Assembly (NCBI GenBank): GCA_964645785.1
Contig: CAZYAV010000028.1
Location: 1-32,225, forward strand
Direction: 5' to 3'
From: CALWZE01 sp964645785
GTDB lineage: Bacteria; Bacillota; Clostridia; Oscillospirales; Ruminococcaceae
DNA length: 32,225 nucleotides
The stretch's first letter is position 1, and each line of letters starts with the position of its first letter. The position numbers and the translations under genes were made by a program. The notes beneath the pieces were generated by a model. That model saw nothing but the letters and a program-made list of their open reading frames with translations, did no database searches and had not been told where the DNA came from. This document shows positions 6,730-14,093 of the stretch, piece after piece.

Positions 6730-7629
6730 TCAGACGATGGAGGCGACGAACATCGCGCGGCACACCTTTTCCCACAGCGGCTCAAAGCAGGCGTAGGGGA
6801 GCGGGTTTTTGCCCAGCCCCAGCTCGATGGTGAAGCCCGGCCGATTGTACCGCTTGATGAACCAGTCCTTCAGCCCGGCGTGGGAGGCGAGCACCTCGGG
6901 CGCGGCGAGGGTGTAGCCGCACAGCGAGCCGAGCAGGTTGGCGATGTAGGACGCGCCGAACGGCTCCCGGTCGCCGTAGCGCCAGTATATCTCCTCCCCC
7001 TGTGCGTGCAGCGCGTAGAGCGCGCGGGGGCGCAGCTGGCTGCACAACCGGCGGACGGCGCGGGTCTCCGGCTCGGAAAAGGGCAGCGCGCCGCCGTAGC
7101 GGGTCGGCGCGGGGCGGTGAATGCCGATGGCGGCCGCCATCCGCTTTGCGGTAAAAAAGCCGGCGTTGAAATTGCGATTGAGGTCGACGCCGTGCGCGTT
7201 TGCCTGCCAGCGGGGGAAATCGGTGGGGTCGAACCGCGCCAGGAACCGGCGGCGAGCGGGCGCGGAGGCGGGGCCGCTGCGGAACAGCTCGAACCCGTCC
7301 GGGTTGAGCAGAGGCAGGATGGCGACCCCGCTTTTGCGCAGCGCATCGCGGAAATCGACGCCGTACACGGCTCGTCCCTCCTCAACCGCCCGCAGTAGCT
7401 CCTGCGCGAGCCGCAGGCAGACAAACACCGACACCCATTCCATGCCGTGGGTGCCGCCGACAAACAGGGCGGGGTTGTGCATACTGCCAATCTCGATCAC
7501 CCGGATTGGCCGCCCGCACACCGAGCGCCCGACCGTCCGCACGCGACACAGCGCAGCCTGTCCGAGCGCGCGGGTAAACGCGTCCACATCCCGGGCGCCC
7601 GCCTTTGCAATATCCTGTAAAATATCCAT
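6730..7629 (-). CDS. M14-family zinc carboxypeptidase, no signal peptide
   Basis: This 299-residue metallocarboxypeptidase has all expected active-site elements. GGTHGMEW supplies zinc ligands His61 and Glu64. LLNPDG comes near 108, HGVDLNRNF near 147 supplies substrate-binding Asn151-Arg152, and LYALHAQGEE supplies the third zinc ligand His208. GFTIELGLG near 266 supplies the catalytic Glu269. Gram-positive M14 members of this size often cleave the gamma-D-Glu-meso-diaminopimelate bond of murein peptides; that substrate is inferred. No signal peptide or membrane helix is visible, so it may act in the cytoplasm on recycled wall peptides. The ATG at 7629 follows GAGGAGGAG; the open frame extends 183 codons further but has no homologous content and overlaps the NUDIX gene antisense. 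Confidence 0.88.
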   Translation of the reverse strand: MDILQDIAKAGARDVDAFTRALGQAALCRVRTVGRSVCGRPIRVIEIGSMHNPALFVGGTHGMEWVSVFVCLRLAQELLRAVEEGRAVYGVDFRDALRKSGVAILPLLNPDGFELFRSGPASAPARRRFLARFDPTDFPRWQANAHGVDLNRNFNAGFFTAKRMAAAIGIHRPAPTRYGGALPFSEPETRAVRRLCSQLRPRALYALHAQGEEIYWRYGDREPFGASYIANLLGSLCGYTLAAPEVLASHAGLKDWFIKRYNRPGFTIELGLGKNPLPYACFEPLWEKVCRAMFVASIV

Positions 7630-7676
7630 CTCAAACTCCTCCTCTGCTACAGCGTATGCAAAAGGCCGCCGGGATA

Positions 7677-7685
7677 TGGTACAAT
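7677..7685 (+). promoter_or_regulatory. Extended -10 promoter for the NUDIX gene
   Basis: TG-G-TACAAT lies about 107 bases before the NUDIX start. The -35 region (TGCAAA at 7657-7662, 17 bases away) is weak. It sits in the divergent spacer between the M14 and NUDIX genes. Confidence 0.5.
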
Positions 7686-7791
7686 AAAACAAGCGTGCCG
7701 GCGGCGGGCGGAAGCGCGAACCGCGCGAAGCGCCGCCGTGCGGCGGCGCTGGAACGGCCGCGACTGACAACGGGATAAAAGAGGAAACCAG

Positions 7792-8328
7792 ATGGAACTG
7801 TATGAAAAGACGCTTTCGAGCGAGACGATTTATGAGGGAAAGGTCATCCGGGTTACAAGGGACGAGATCGAGCTGCCGGACGGCAAACGCTCGGTTCGGG
7901 AGGTCGTCGGGCACCCGGGGGGCGCGTGCGCGGCGGCGCTGGACGAGCAGAACCGCCTGCTGATGGTGGAGCAATACCGCTACCCGATGGGGGAAAGGGT
8001 GCTGGAGATTCCGGCGGGCAAGCTGGAATACGGCGAGAACCCCGCCGCGGCGGTCGCGCGCGAGCTGCGGGAGGAAACCGGCTGCACCGCCGACCGGATT
8101 GAGCCGCTGGGGACGCTTTACCCCACCCCCGGCTACTGCGCCGAAAAGCTGTATATCTATCTTGCAACAGGGCTGCACGCCGGCGCGCAGCAGCTGGACG
8201 AGGACGAGAACCTCGCCGTGCGCGCCCTGCCGCTGCGCGACGCGCTGGGAATGGTCGACCGGGGCGAGCTGAAGGACGCGAAAACGGTAGCCGCGATTCT
8301 GCTGACGGCGCGGCGGCTCGGCCTGTAA
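7792..8328 (+). CDS. nudF: NUDIX hydrolase, ADP-ribose pyrophosphatase type
   Basis: This 178-residue enzyme is of the ADP-ribose diphosphatase subfamily, hydrolysing ADP-ribose to AMP and ribose 5-phosphate. The Nudix box is complete: Gly76, Glu82 and RELREETGC (90-98) match GX5EX7REUXEEXGU. The subfamily feature of an acidic/Pro segment after the box is present (TLYPTPGYCAEKLYIY, 108-123). LMVEQYRYPMGERVLEIPAG (57-76) is also typical of NudF/YqkG. GAGGAAA precedes the ATG by about six bases. The gene is probably monocistronic. Precise substrate cannot be read from sequence. Confidence 0.93.
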   Translation: MELYEKTLSSETIYEGKVIRVTRDEIELPDGKRSVREVVGHPGGACAAALDEQNRLLMVEQYRYPMGERVLEIPAGKLEYGENPAAAVARELREETGCTADRIEPLGTLYPTPGYCAEKLYIYLATGLHAGAQQLDEDENLAVRALPLRDALGMVDRGELKDAKTVAAILLTARRLGL

Positions 8329-8660
8329 CGGCGCAAGCCCGAATGCCCGCGGGACGTCCGGGGCGGATTATGGCGAACCCGACGGCGCGGCATGGCGGCA
8401 AACCCGTCTGCGGCGCGGTCAAAGCCGCGGAAATATATCAAAGTGCTATATAGGCAGCAGTGTACAGCGGTGTGGTGCGGGAATAACAGAACAGTGAAAG
8501 CGCCCGCAGCGGGCTTCATTCGCCGGGACGGGTAGCCGAATCCACATCCTCTTGCAGCGGGGCAACCCCGTCCGCGATACCGGGAACCCGCAGAGAATGC
8601 AGGACGGGCCGTGCCCGGACAGCGAGCCCGGAAAAGGGGGCGCCGGTGCGCGGGCGGCTC
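8329..8660. other. Spacer with an AT-rich patch and a nested hairpin, no gene
   Basis: No convincing open frame. An AT-rich patch (8430-8452) ends in TG-C-TATATA (8444-8452), an extended -10-like element. Downstream, GGACGGG (8526-8532) pairs with CCCGTCC (8567-8573), enclosing a smaller TTGC/GCAA hairpin. These could mark a short non-coding transcript, but evidence is thin. Confidence 0.35.
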
Positions 8661-8688
8661 TTGCGGACGCGCGCAGATATGCTATAAT
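8661..8688 (+). promoter_or_regulatory. Promoter of the structured RNA / membrane protein transcript
   Basis: TTGCGG (8661-8666), a 16-base spacer and TATAAT (8683-8688), with TG one base ahead of the -10 box (extended -10). Transcription should begin near 8694-8696, right at the first stem of the RNA described next. Confidence 0.75.
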
Positions 8689-8690
8689 AA

Positions 8691-8886
8691 CCCAGGACAG
8701 AACGGCGCGGGCGTCCAGCCGCCTGTGCCGGGCCGCGGCCTCGGCCGCGCCGCGCAAGGCCGCGGCGGAGTCGGTATGGCCGCGTGACTGTCCGCGCAGG
8801 AGCCGGGCTTATTTCGCGCGGGGCGGTTTTGCGGCCGCGTCCTGGGGCGGCCGCGGCGCATGGGAAAGCCCCGCGGCCGGTTTTTT
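8691..8886 (+). ncRNA. Candidate structured RNA ending in an intrinsic terminator (6S-like RNA or attenuator)
   Basis: Between a good promoter and a strong terminator lies about 190 bases with no gene. CCCAGGAC (8691-8698) pairs perfectly with GTCCTGGG (8839-8846), closing the whole region. Inside, AGCCGCC (8717-8723) pairs with GGCGGTT (8822-8828). GCCGCGGCCT (8732-8741) pairs with AGGCCGCGGC (8757-8766), and CCGCGC (8792-8797) pairs with GCGCGG (8816-8821). The rod with internal loops and the length resemble 6S RNA, and the 5' segment CCTGTGCCG echoes CCUGAGCCG of E. coli 6S. Alternatively, 8733-8740 can pair with the 5' arm of the terminator, which would make an attenuator for the gene at 9034. 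Structures were found by eye; class is unproven. Confidence 0.45.
8848..8886 (+). terminator. Intrinsic terminator after the structured RNA
   Basis: CGGCCGCGG (8848-8856) pairs with CCGCGGCCG (8871-8879), followed by G and six Ts. It begins one base after the closing stem of the RNA and 148 bases before the next gene. Its 5' arm is repeated in complement at 8733-8740, so an alternative antiterminating fold is possible. Confidence 0.8.
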
Positions 8887-9033
8887 ACCGCGCCGGCACG
8901 GCCTTGGGAAAAACAGCCGGGCGCCGGAAACGGGACGGCGCCCGGGTCTGGAAGCGATAAAAAAACAAAAGGGGGACGCCCCGGCATCCGCACGGGTCAC
9001 CCGGGCAGATACCGGGGGTCACAGGAGAAGAAA

Positions 9034-9882
9034 ATGGCTGCAAAAGCAAAAAAACCGGAATACGCCGTCGCCGTGCGCGCCGCGCGCGCGGCGCGCATCT
9101 CAAACGCCGCGGTGTGCGGGTTGGGGATGGCTTTGACGGCGGCGGCCGCCGCAGCCGGCGCGCTGCTGGCGCGGGAATACACCCTGCTTGCGGTGAGCGC
9201 CGCGGCGATGCTGCTGGTTCCGCTGCTGGCCGTGCTGGCCAAAAACCTGGGCGAGGTTCGGGCAATCGCCCGGATTGCGCGAACCGGCACCTATGCCGCA
9301 AAGCTCAGCGACCGGCAGCAGGAAACGGTTCGGGAACATCTTGCCCGGCAGGGCACCCAGTTTTATCTGACGGCTTTTCTGGCGGTCGCGACCCCGGAAT
9401 CCGCCATCCTTGTGGGGATGAGCACCCTGTTTAAAAGCGACCTGTTTTTGCTGATTATGGCGATTTTCGCGTTGGCCGCGCTGGCCGTCGCCGCGCTGGC
9501 GGGGCTGTATCTCCGCGCCCGGCTGCGGGTCAGCCCGGCGTTTTTGACCGTCTCGTCCCAGGGGGTGCTGGCCGGCCGGGAGGTGATGCCGTTTGAGGCG
9601 AAGGACGGCGAGGTGCTCTCGCTCATCCGGTTTGACGATTACTACCGCATCGAATTCGTCAAGCGGGAAATCCTGGGCATCCGCCGCAATGCCAGCGTGC
9701 TTGTGCCGGTGGACGGCGTGCTGAAAAACGGCATCGAGGGGAACGTCGACGAAATCCTCGCGCGGACGCTGGGGCTTAAGCGGATCACCATCATTCACAG
9801 CCCGTATTATGACAGCCGGGATTATTCCGAACAGGCGGTCAACGCGCTTGCGGCGCAGAACCTGCGCGCGCAGCAGGGCTAA
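9034..9882 (+). CDS. Hypothetical integral membrane protein
   Basis: I do not recognise the family. The 282-residue protein has two membrane regions. The first, about residues 27-70, holds two adjacent helices (MALTAAAAAAGALLA and LLAVSAAAMLLVPLLAVLA). The second, near 120-160, holds another pair (TAFLAVATPESAIL and LFLLIMAIFALAALAVAALAG). A soluble C-terminal half rich in beta-type sequence follows (VLSLIRFDDYYRIEFVKREI), with no enzyme motif seen. The ATG follows AGGAGAAG by three or four bases. Upstream are the structured RNA and terminator, so its transcription may depend on read-through. An M15 carboxypeptidase gene follows 86 bases downstream on the same strand, which loosely suggests an envelope role. 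Confidence 0.8.
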   Translation: MAAKAKKPEYAVAVRAARAARISNAAVCGLGMALTAAAAAAGALLAREYTLLAVSAAAMLLVPLLAVLAKNLGEVRAIARIARTGTYAAKLSDRQQETVREHLARQGTQFYLTAFLAVATPESAILVGMSTLFKSDLFLLIMAIFALAALAVAALAGLYLRARLRVSPAFLTVSSQGVLAGREVMPFEAKDGEVLSLIRFDDYYRIEFVKREILGIRRNASVLVPVDGVLKNGIEGNVDEILARTLGLKRITIIHSPYYDSRDYSEQAVNALAAQNLRAQQG

Positions 9883-9968
9883 GGCCGGCAGACGGCCGGA
9901 ATAATCCGCGCTGCCGGGGCATAGCATGGAACAGCCGCATGGCGTAATAGGAAAGGAAACAGCAGATC

Positions 9969-10901
9969 ATGCAGACAAAGAAGACCGCGTATGCAAACGG
10001 GAGCTCGGCGGCGCGCCGCCCGCAAAACGCAGCGGGGCATACCGCGCCGCGCCGCGCAAAGCGGAAAAAGAAGTACGCGGCGCCGTTTATCGTGATGTTT
10101 GCGCTCATCGCCGTGCTGGGTGGCGCGGTGCTGGCGCTCCGGCAGTATCTCGGTACCTCGCCGCAGCGGCCGCTGGACGCGGACAGGATATCGGGGGTGA
10201 CGGAAGGCGCCCTGCCGGACGGCGTCGGGCAGAGCGTACCGGCCGACGCGTCCATCAGCAACGAGACGATTCTGCCCGATGCGCCGCAGTTCACCGAGGA
10301 CGGCATTCTCATGACCCGGCTGGAAAACGGCGGGTGGATGTACGAGCGGGACGGGATCACCTGGCTGGTGATCGGCGGGCACGAGATGCTTTTGTGCAAC
10401 AAGGAATACGACCTGCCCGCAAATTACGGGGACGGGCTGACGCGGGAGTGTCAGCAGGCGTTCGACGAGATGGCCGCCGCCGCCGAGCAGGCGGGGCTGA
10501 GCATCTGGGTCGGCTCGGGGTTCCGCAGTTATGAGACGCAGGCGGCGATCCATCAAAACTACATCAATACCTACGGGGTGGAGTATACCAAGTCCGTCTC
10601 GGCTGAGCCGGGGCACAGCGAGCACCAGACCGGCCTTGCCATCGACGTGGCGGGCGCGGGCGGCCATTATCTGGAGCAGGCGTTCGACACGACGGCGGAA
10701 TACGATTGGCTTGCCGAGCACGCGCAGGAATACGGCTTTATTCTGCGCTATCAGAAGGGCAAGGAGTGGGCGACCGGGTATATTTACGAGCCGTGGCATT
10801 ACCGGTATGTCGGCAAGGATCTGGCCGCGCTGCTCAAGGACAGCGGCGTGACGGTCGAGGAATATGTCGGCCTTGCAAAGGCGGAGGATGCGGCGGCCTG
10901 A
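9969..10901 (+). CDS. VanY-like M15 D-alanyl-D-alanine carboxypeptidase
   Basis: Enzymes of this family remove the terminal D-Ala from peptidoglycan stem peptides. The 310-residue protein has a basic cytoplasmic start, one membrane helix (about 38-58, AAPFIVMFALIAVLGGAVLA) and a low-complexity linker. The M15B catalytic domain lies at roughly 155-295. Motifs are GSGFRSYETQ (182-191), SEHQTGLAIDV with zinc ligands His219 and Asp226, and YEPWHYRYVG with the third ligand His277. The catalytic Glu is Glu274. AAAGGAAA precedes the ATG. No van cluster genes are near, so this is a housekeeping wall-trimming enzyme and not a glycopeptide-resistance determinant. It probably shares a transcript with the upstream membrane protein. 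Confidence 0.92.
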   Translation: MQTKKTAYANGSSAARRPQNAAGHTAPRRAKRKKKYAAPFIVMFALIAVLGGAVLALRQYLGTSPQRPLDADRISGVTEGALPDGVGQSVPADASISNETILPDAPQFTEDGILMTRLENGGWMYERDGITWLVIGGHEMLLCNKEYDLPANYGDGLTRECQQAFDEMAAAAEQAGLSIWVGSGFRSYETQAAIHQNYINTYGVEYTKSVSAEPGHSEHQTGLAIDVAGAGGHYLEQAFDTTAEYDWLAEHAQEYGFILRYQKGKEWATGYIYEPWHYRYVGKDLAALLKDSGVTVEEYVGLAKAEDAAA

Positions 10902-11228
10902 CCCGCAAAGGCGCCCGGCGGCGCAAAACAAAGACCGGAAGCCCGGGGCAGGCGGAGCCGCCGGCGGCAGCGGGAACGGGGCGCGGCCGCTCGGCATAGC
11001 CGGCGGCTTGAGCCGAGCCTGTCACCGGCAAACGACTCGGCCGCGCGAAAATTCCGCTCGACTGTATCCCCTGCCGGGCAGCCCGCAAACGGCGCGATTA
11101 CGGTTTTGATGACGGCCTCCCCGTTTGTGAAAATCGCATGCGCGCGGCTTGCGTCGCGTGGGGCATAAAGGGAACGTATTTTGTGGGGGCTGCCGCTGAA
11201 ATGGTCGGTGACAGGAACGAGCCCAAAT
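10902..11228. other. Spacer without a supported gene
   Basis: About 330 bases separate the M15 stop from the terminator. Minus-strand frames read fairly normal peptides (for example AHAIFTNGEAVIKTVIAP) but have no ribosome site, no start in a sensible place and no recognised domain. I treat it as non-coding or a decayed fragment. Confidence 0.4.
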
Positions 11229-11270
11229 AAAATCCGTCCGTTTCGGCTTTCCGAAACGGACGGATTTTTT
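11229..11270. terminator. Bidirectional intrinsic terminator
   Basis: AAAATCCGTCCGTTTCGG and its complement form an 18-base-pair stem around loop CTTT, followed by TT (a run of six Ts in total) on the plus strand and preceded by As. It ends transcripts from the M15 gene and can also catch minus-strand read-through from deoD. Confidence 0.85.
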
Positions 11271-11463
11271 GCCGCGCCGCGGTGCAAAAAGGGCGCAAAT
11301 TCGCCGAAGAAAAATCCGGGCGAACCCGCCGCCACCCACCGCGGAAAAGCCCGGCGGGAGTGCAGGGGCATGGCTGCCCGGGTCTGCCCGCAGGCTCCAA
11401 CCGGGCGACGCGGCCTGCGCCGTTCCACAAGCCCGGCGGCGCAGTTTACCGGCGCGGCCAACC

Positions 11464-11498
11464 AAAAGCGGGCGGCGGGAATCCCCGCCGCCCGCTTT
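11464..11498 (-). terminator. Terminator of the deoD operon
   Basis: A perfect 15-base-pair stem, AAAGCGGGCGGCGGG with its complement, closes on a 4-base loop. It ends in TTTT on the minus strand and sits 20 bases past the stop of the second deoD gene. Confidence 0.8.
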
Positions 11499-11518
11499 AT
11501 CCGCTGCAAAAGGCCGTC

Positions 11519-12235
11519 TCAGGCCGTGAATTCCGCAGCCGTGTCCAGCGCAATCTCGATCATGTCGTTGAGCGAGCGTTCCCGCTCCTCGCTGCTCAGC
11601 TCGGTTTTGGAAAACGCGCCGTCGCTGACCGAGCAGATGGTCAGCGCGCGGCACCTGTATTTGGCCGCCAGGGTGTAGAGCGCCGCGCCCTCCATCTCCA
11701 TGCCGATGACGCCGTACTGCACCCATTTGTCGACGCCGTAGGTCGTCGGCTCAAAATAGAACATGTCGCTCGATTTGAGCAGCCCGACAAACACCTTTTT
11801 TCCCTGCGCCTCGGCCTTTTCATAGGCCGTGTTGAGCAGCTGAAAATCCGCAATCGGGGCGTAATCGCCGGGGAAATTGCGGCGCAGATAGCCGTTGTCG
11901 GTGCAGCACCCGATCCCGAGGATGACGTCCTTGAGGCCGATTTCCTCCTTCATCGAGCCGCAGGTGCCGATGCGGATGAGGTTCTTGACCCCGTAAAATT
12001 TCATCAGCTCGGTCGCGTAAATCGAGATGGAGGGCATACCCATGCCGGTGCCCATGACCGAGATGCGCTTGCCCTTGTACTGCCCGGTGTAGCCGAGCAT
12101 ACCGCGCACGTCGTTGAACAGCACGGCGTCCTGCAAAAATGTCTCCGCTATGTATTTTGCGCGCAGCGGGTCGCCGGGCAGCAGGATGCTCTGCGCGATT
12201 TCGCCCATTTCTGCCTTAATGTGGGGAGTGCTCAT
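11519..12235 (-). CDS. deoD: Purine nucleoside phosphorylase DeoD type (copy 1, distal)
   Basis: Hexameric PNPs split purine (deoxy)nucleosides with phosphate into free base and (deoxy)ribose 1-phosphate. The 238-residue product has the full DeoD layout: phosphate-site LLPGDPLRAKYIAE near the start, VMGTGMGMPSISIYATEL, RIGTCGSM, the sugar-site MEMEGAALYTLA and the catalytic Asp in SVSDGAFSK. The Ser90-type phosphate residue of E. coli is Thr here (RIGTCG). The ATG at 12235 follows AAGGAGGA; a longer frame upstream has no family content. It is 13 bases behind copy 2 and ends before a terminator. Separate substrate preference for each copy is inferred. Confidence 0.95.
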   Translation of the reverse strand: MSTPHIKAEMGEIAQSILLPGDPLRAKYIAETFLQDAVLFNDVRGMLGYTGQYKGKRISVMGTGMGMPSISIYATELMKFYGVKNLIRIGTCGSMKEEIGLKDVILGIGCCTDNGYLRRNFPGDYAPIADFQLLNTAYEKAEAQGKKVFVGLLKSSDMFYFEPTTYGVDKWVQYGVIGMEMEGAALYTLAAKYRCRALTICSVSDGAFSKTELSSEERERSLNDMIEIALDTAAEFTA

Positions 12236-12248
12236 TGTCCGTTCCTCC

Positions 12249-12968
12249 TTATGCAAACTCGCAGATTGTTTCAAGCGCGATGGTGATCATGTCCTTGAGC
12301 GACTGCTCCCGCTCCTCGGGGGTGAGCTCCGGCTCCTTGGCCACGATGCTGTCCGAAACGGTGACCATCGCAAGCGCGCGCGCATTGTATTTTTTGGCCA
12401 GCGTCAGCAGTGCGGCCGACTCCATCTCGGCGCACATGACGCCGTATTTCCTCCAGATGGCGTTGGCAAGCTCGCAGGTCAGCTCCTCCTGGTAGAACAT
12501 GTCCGAGGAAAGCACATTGCCCACCCAGGTCTTGATGCCGAGGTTTTGCGCCTTTTTATACGCGGTGCGCAGCAGCTCAAAATCCGAGGTCGGGCAGTAG
12601 GTGCCGCCAAAGATGCTCTGGTTGATCATGCTGTCGGTGCAGGCGCCCTGCGCGAGGATGACGTCCTTGATGTGGATGTCCGGGTCCATCGAGCCGGAGG
12701 TGCCGATGCGGATGGCCGCCTCAACGCCGTAATCGCGGAACAGCTCGGTCGCATAGATGGAGATGGAGGGCATCCCCATGCCCGTCCCCATCACCGAGAC
12801 CCGCTTGCCCTTGTAGTTGCCGGTGAAGCCGAGCATCCCGCGCACGTTGTTGAACTGCACGGGATTTTCCAGAAAATTCTCGGCAATGTAGTTTGCGCGG
12901 CGGGGGTCGCCGGGCAGCAGGATGCCCTTTGCAATCTCGCCGGGCTGTGCGCCGATATGCGTGCTCAT
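12249..12968 (-). CDS. deoD: Purine nucleoside phosphorylase DeoD type (copy 2, promoter-proximal)
   Basis: This 239-residue paralogue has the same architecture: LLPGDPRRANYIAENFLE, VMGTGMGMPSISIYATEL, RIGTSGSM, AEMESAALLTLA and TVSDSIVAKEP. It differs from copy 1 in the sugar/base-site region (AEMESA against MEMEGA, and Ser after the catalytic Asp in place of Gly), which suggests altered specificity; this is inference. The overall similarity is roughly half of residues by eye, so the duplication is old. The ATG at 12968 follows AAAGGAGAT; the 49 extra upstream codons are rejected because they run through the promoter. First gene of the pair. Confidence 0.95.
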   Translation of the reverse strand: MSTHIGAQPGEIAKGILLPGDPRRANYIAENFLENPVQFNNVRGMLGFTGNYKGKRVSVMGTGMGMPSISIYATELFRDYGVEAAIRIGTSGSMDPDIHIKDVILAQGACTDSMINQSIFGGTYCPTSDFELLRTAYKKAQNLGIKTWVGNVLSSDMFYQEELTCELANAIWRKYGVMCAEMESAALLTLAKKYNARALAMVTVSDSIVAKEPELTPEEREQSLKDMITIALETICEFA

Positions 12969-13014
12969 AGTGAATCTCCTTTGCTCCGTTATCGTTTTGT
13001 GAACCTGTATCTCA

Positions 13015-13020
13015 ATTATA
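13015..13020 (-). promoter_or_regulatory. -10 box of the deoD operon
   Basis: A perfect TATAAT on the minus strand, 47 bases before the first deoD start. The -35 region (AGCAAA or GCAAAG at 16-17 bases) is weak, so an activator may be needed or the box may rely on the upstream TTG. Confidence 0.55.
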
Positions 13021-13119
13021 CAATAGAGCGGCGGTTCTTTGCTATCCGGAAACTGTCGGCAGAAGCAACAAAAAGTTTTTGTGATTTCTGTGCAACAATT
13101 CCGCCGCAAATACACACTC

Positions 13120-13125
13120 TATAAT
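13120..13125 (+). promoter_or_regulatory. -10 box ahead of the DUF4358 lipoprotein
   Basis: TATAAT on the plus strand about 93 bases before the start codon. I find no convincing -35 box, so confidence is moderate. It is divergent from the deoD promoter about 100 bases away. Confidence 0.45.
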
Positions 13126-13217
13126 AAGACGGCGGTTGGTTTGCCCTGCGCCGGGCGCGCGGACTCTCCCGGGCGGCGGCCTGCCGTGTTTCGACGCACA
13201 CAGAAAGGAAGAAAACG

Positions 13218-13688
13218 ATGAAAAAATGGATTGCGCTGGCGCTTGCCGCGCTGCTTGTCCTCTCGCTTGCCGGATGCGGCCAGCCGGCCAAAACCCTTGA
13301 CCTTGACAAGGCGGTCGAGTCTATCGAGGCGCTCGAGCTGTTTCCCAACCCCTATGAGCCGGACGACGATACCCTCAAGGCGGCCTTCGGGCTGGATCCT
13401 GCCCTGCTCACCCAGCGGTATATCGTCCTGCCGCTCATGAATGTGCACGCAAGCGAGCTGTGGGTGCTTCTGCCCGCCGAGGGCAAGGCGGAGGAGGTCA
13501 AGGCCGCCATGGACAGCTACCTTGCGGATTATCAGGAGCTGTGGGATAACTATCTGCCCGACCAGGCCGAGCTGGTGCGCGGCCGTGCGGTGACCGAGCT
13601 GGAAACCAAGGAGGGCGTGTGGCTGATTTACTGCATCTCGCAGGACAATGACAGGGTTCTGGAGGCACTGAACGGCGCGCTCGTCTGA
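13218..13688 (+). CDS. DUF4358-type lipoprotein
   Basis: This 156-residue secreted lipoprotein starts with a classic signal, MKKWIALALAALLVLSLAGC, in which LAGC at residues 17-20 is the lipobox and Cys20 the lipidated residue. The mature part follows the DUF4358 pattern: an N-terminal helix, RYIVLPLMNVHASELWVLLP in the middle, and a C-terminal VWLIYCISQDNDRVLEALNG. DUF4358 proteins are common in Oscillospiraceae and Lachnospiraceae and have no known function. The ATG follows AGGAAG. A strong terminator comes 17 bases after the stop, so it is a single-gene transcript. Confidence 0.85.
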   Translation: MKKWIALALAALLVLSLAGCGQPAKTLDLDKAVESIEALELFPNPYEPDDDTLKAAFGLDPALLTQRYIVLPLMNVHASELWVLLPAEGKAEEVKAAMDSYLADYQELWDNYLPDQAELVRGRAVTELETKEGVWLIYCISQDNDRVLEALNGALV

Positions 13689-13705
13689 TTGGGCGCCGAA
13701 TTGAG

Positions 13706-13747
13706 AAAGGCCGGTTCCGGGCAGCTTTGCCCGGAACCGGCCTTTTC
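13706..13747 (+). terminator. Intrinsic terminator after the DUF4358 gene
   Basis: A perfect 18-base-pair stem (AAAGGCCGGTTCCGGGCA with its complement) closes on a GCTT loop, ending in TTTT. Confidence 0.88.
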
Positions 13748-14093
13748 CGGCTTTGGATTGCCGGCCTTTGCGCATCCCGGCCGGGGCGGCTGTCCGCCCC
13801 AAATTCCGCTGCGGAGCCGGAGGCGCGCGCTTCCGGTTCTGTTTTCGGAGCGCCGCCGCTGCCATGGTTCGCGGAACGGCGGAATCGGTTTGGAGGGTGG
13901 GGAGCCAGGTTTATACTGTCCGGCCGCTGCGCTGTATCACCCGAACACCCGTGCATTGGGGCGGTTTCCTGCCCGCGCACTCGCTCCGCGCGCTTCTTTG
14001 GGAGATGCCGATCCTGAACAACATCGCCCGACAGACTGGTATAGAACAGGGGAAAACCGGGGAAATCTGTTATATTCAGGCAATATAAAACAA
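13748..14093. other. Spacer without a supported gene
   Basis: About 345 bases between the DUF4358 terminator and the YitT stop. A long plus-strand frame crosses it, but that frame is the antisense shadow of yitT and the U32 gene. No ribosome site, RNA motif or clear terminator for yitT is seen. Confidence 0.5.

Noticed and set aside
8691..9033. RNase P RNA (rnpB)
   Set aside because: ACAGAA (8697) and CCGGGCTTA (8803) recall RNase P motifs, but they are not adjacent as required and the GAGGAAAGTCC core is missing.
9969..10901. Vancomycin-resistance gene vanY
   Set aside because: The enzyme family is right, but no vanH, vanA, vanX, vanR or vanS-like gene is near. Housekeeping DD-carboxypeptidases look the same.
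10799..11509. 236-codon minus-strand frame past the M15 gene
   Set aside because: It crosses two terminators and overlaps the M15 gene end; no ribosome site or domain.
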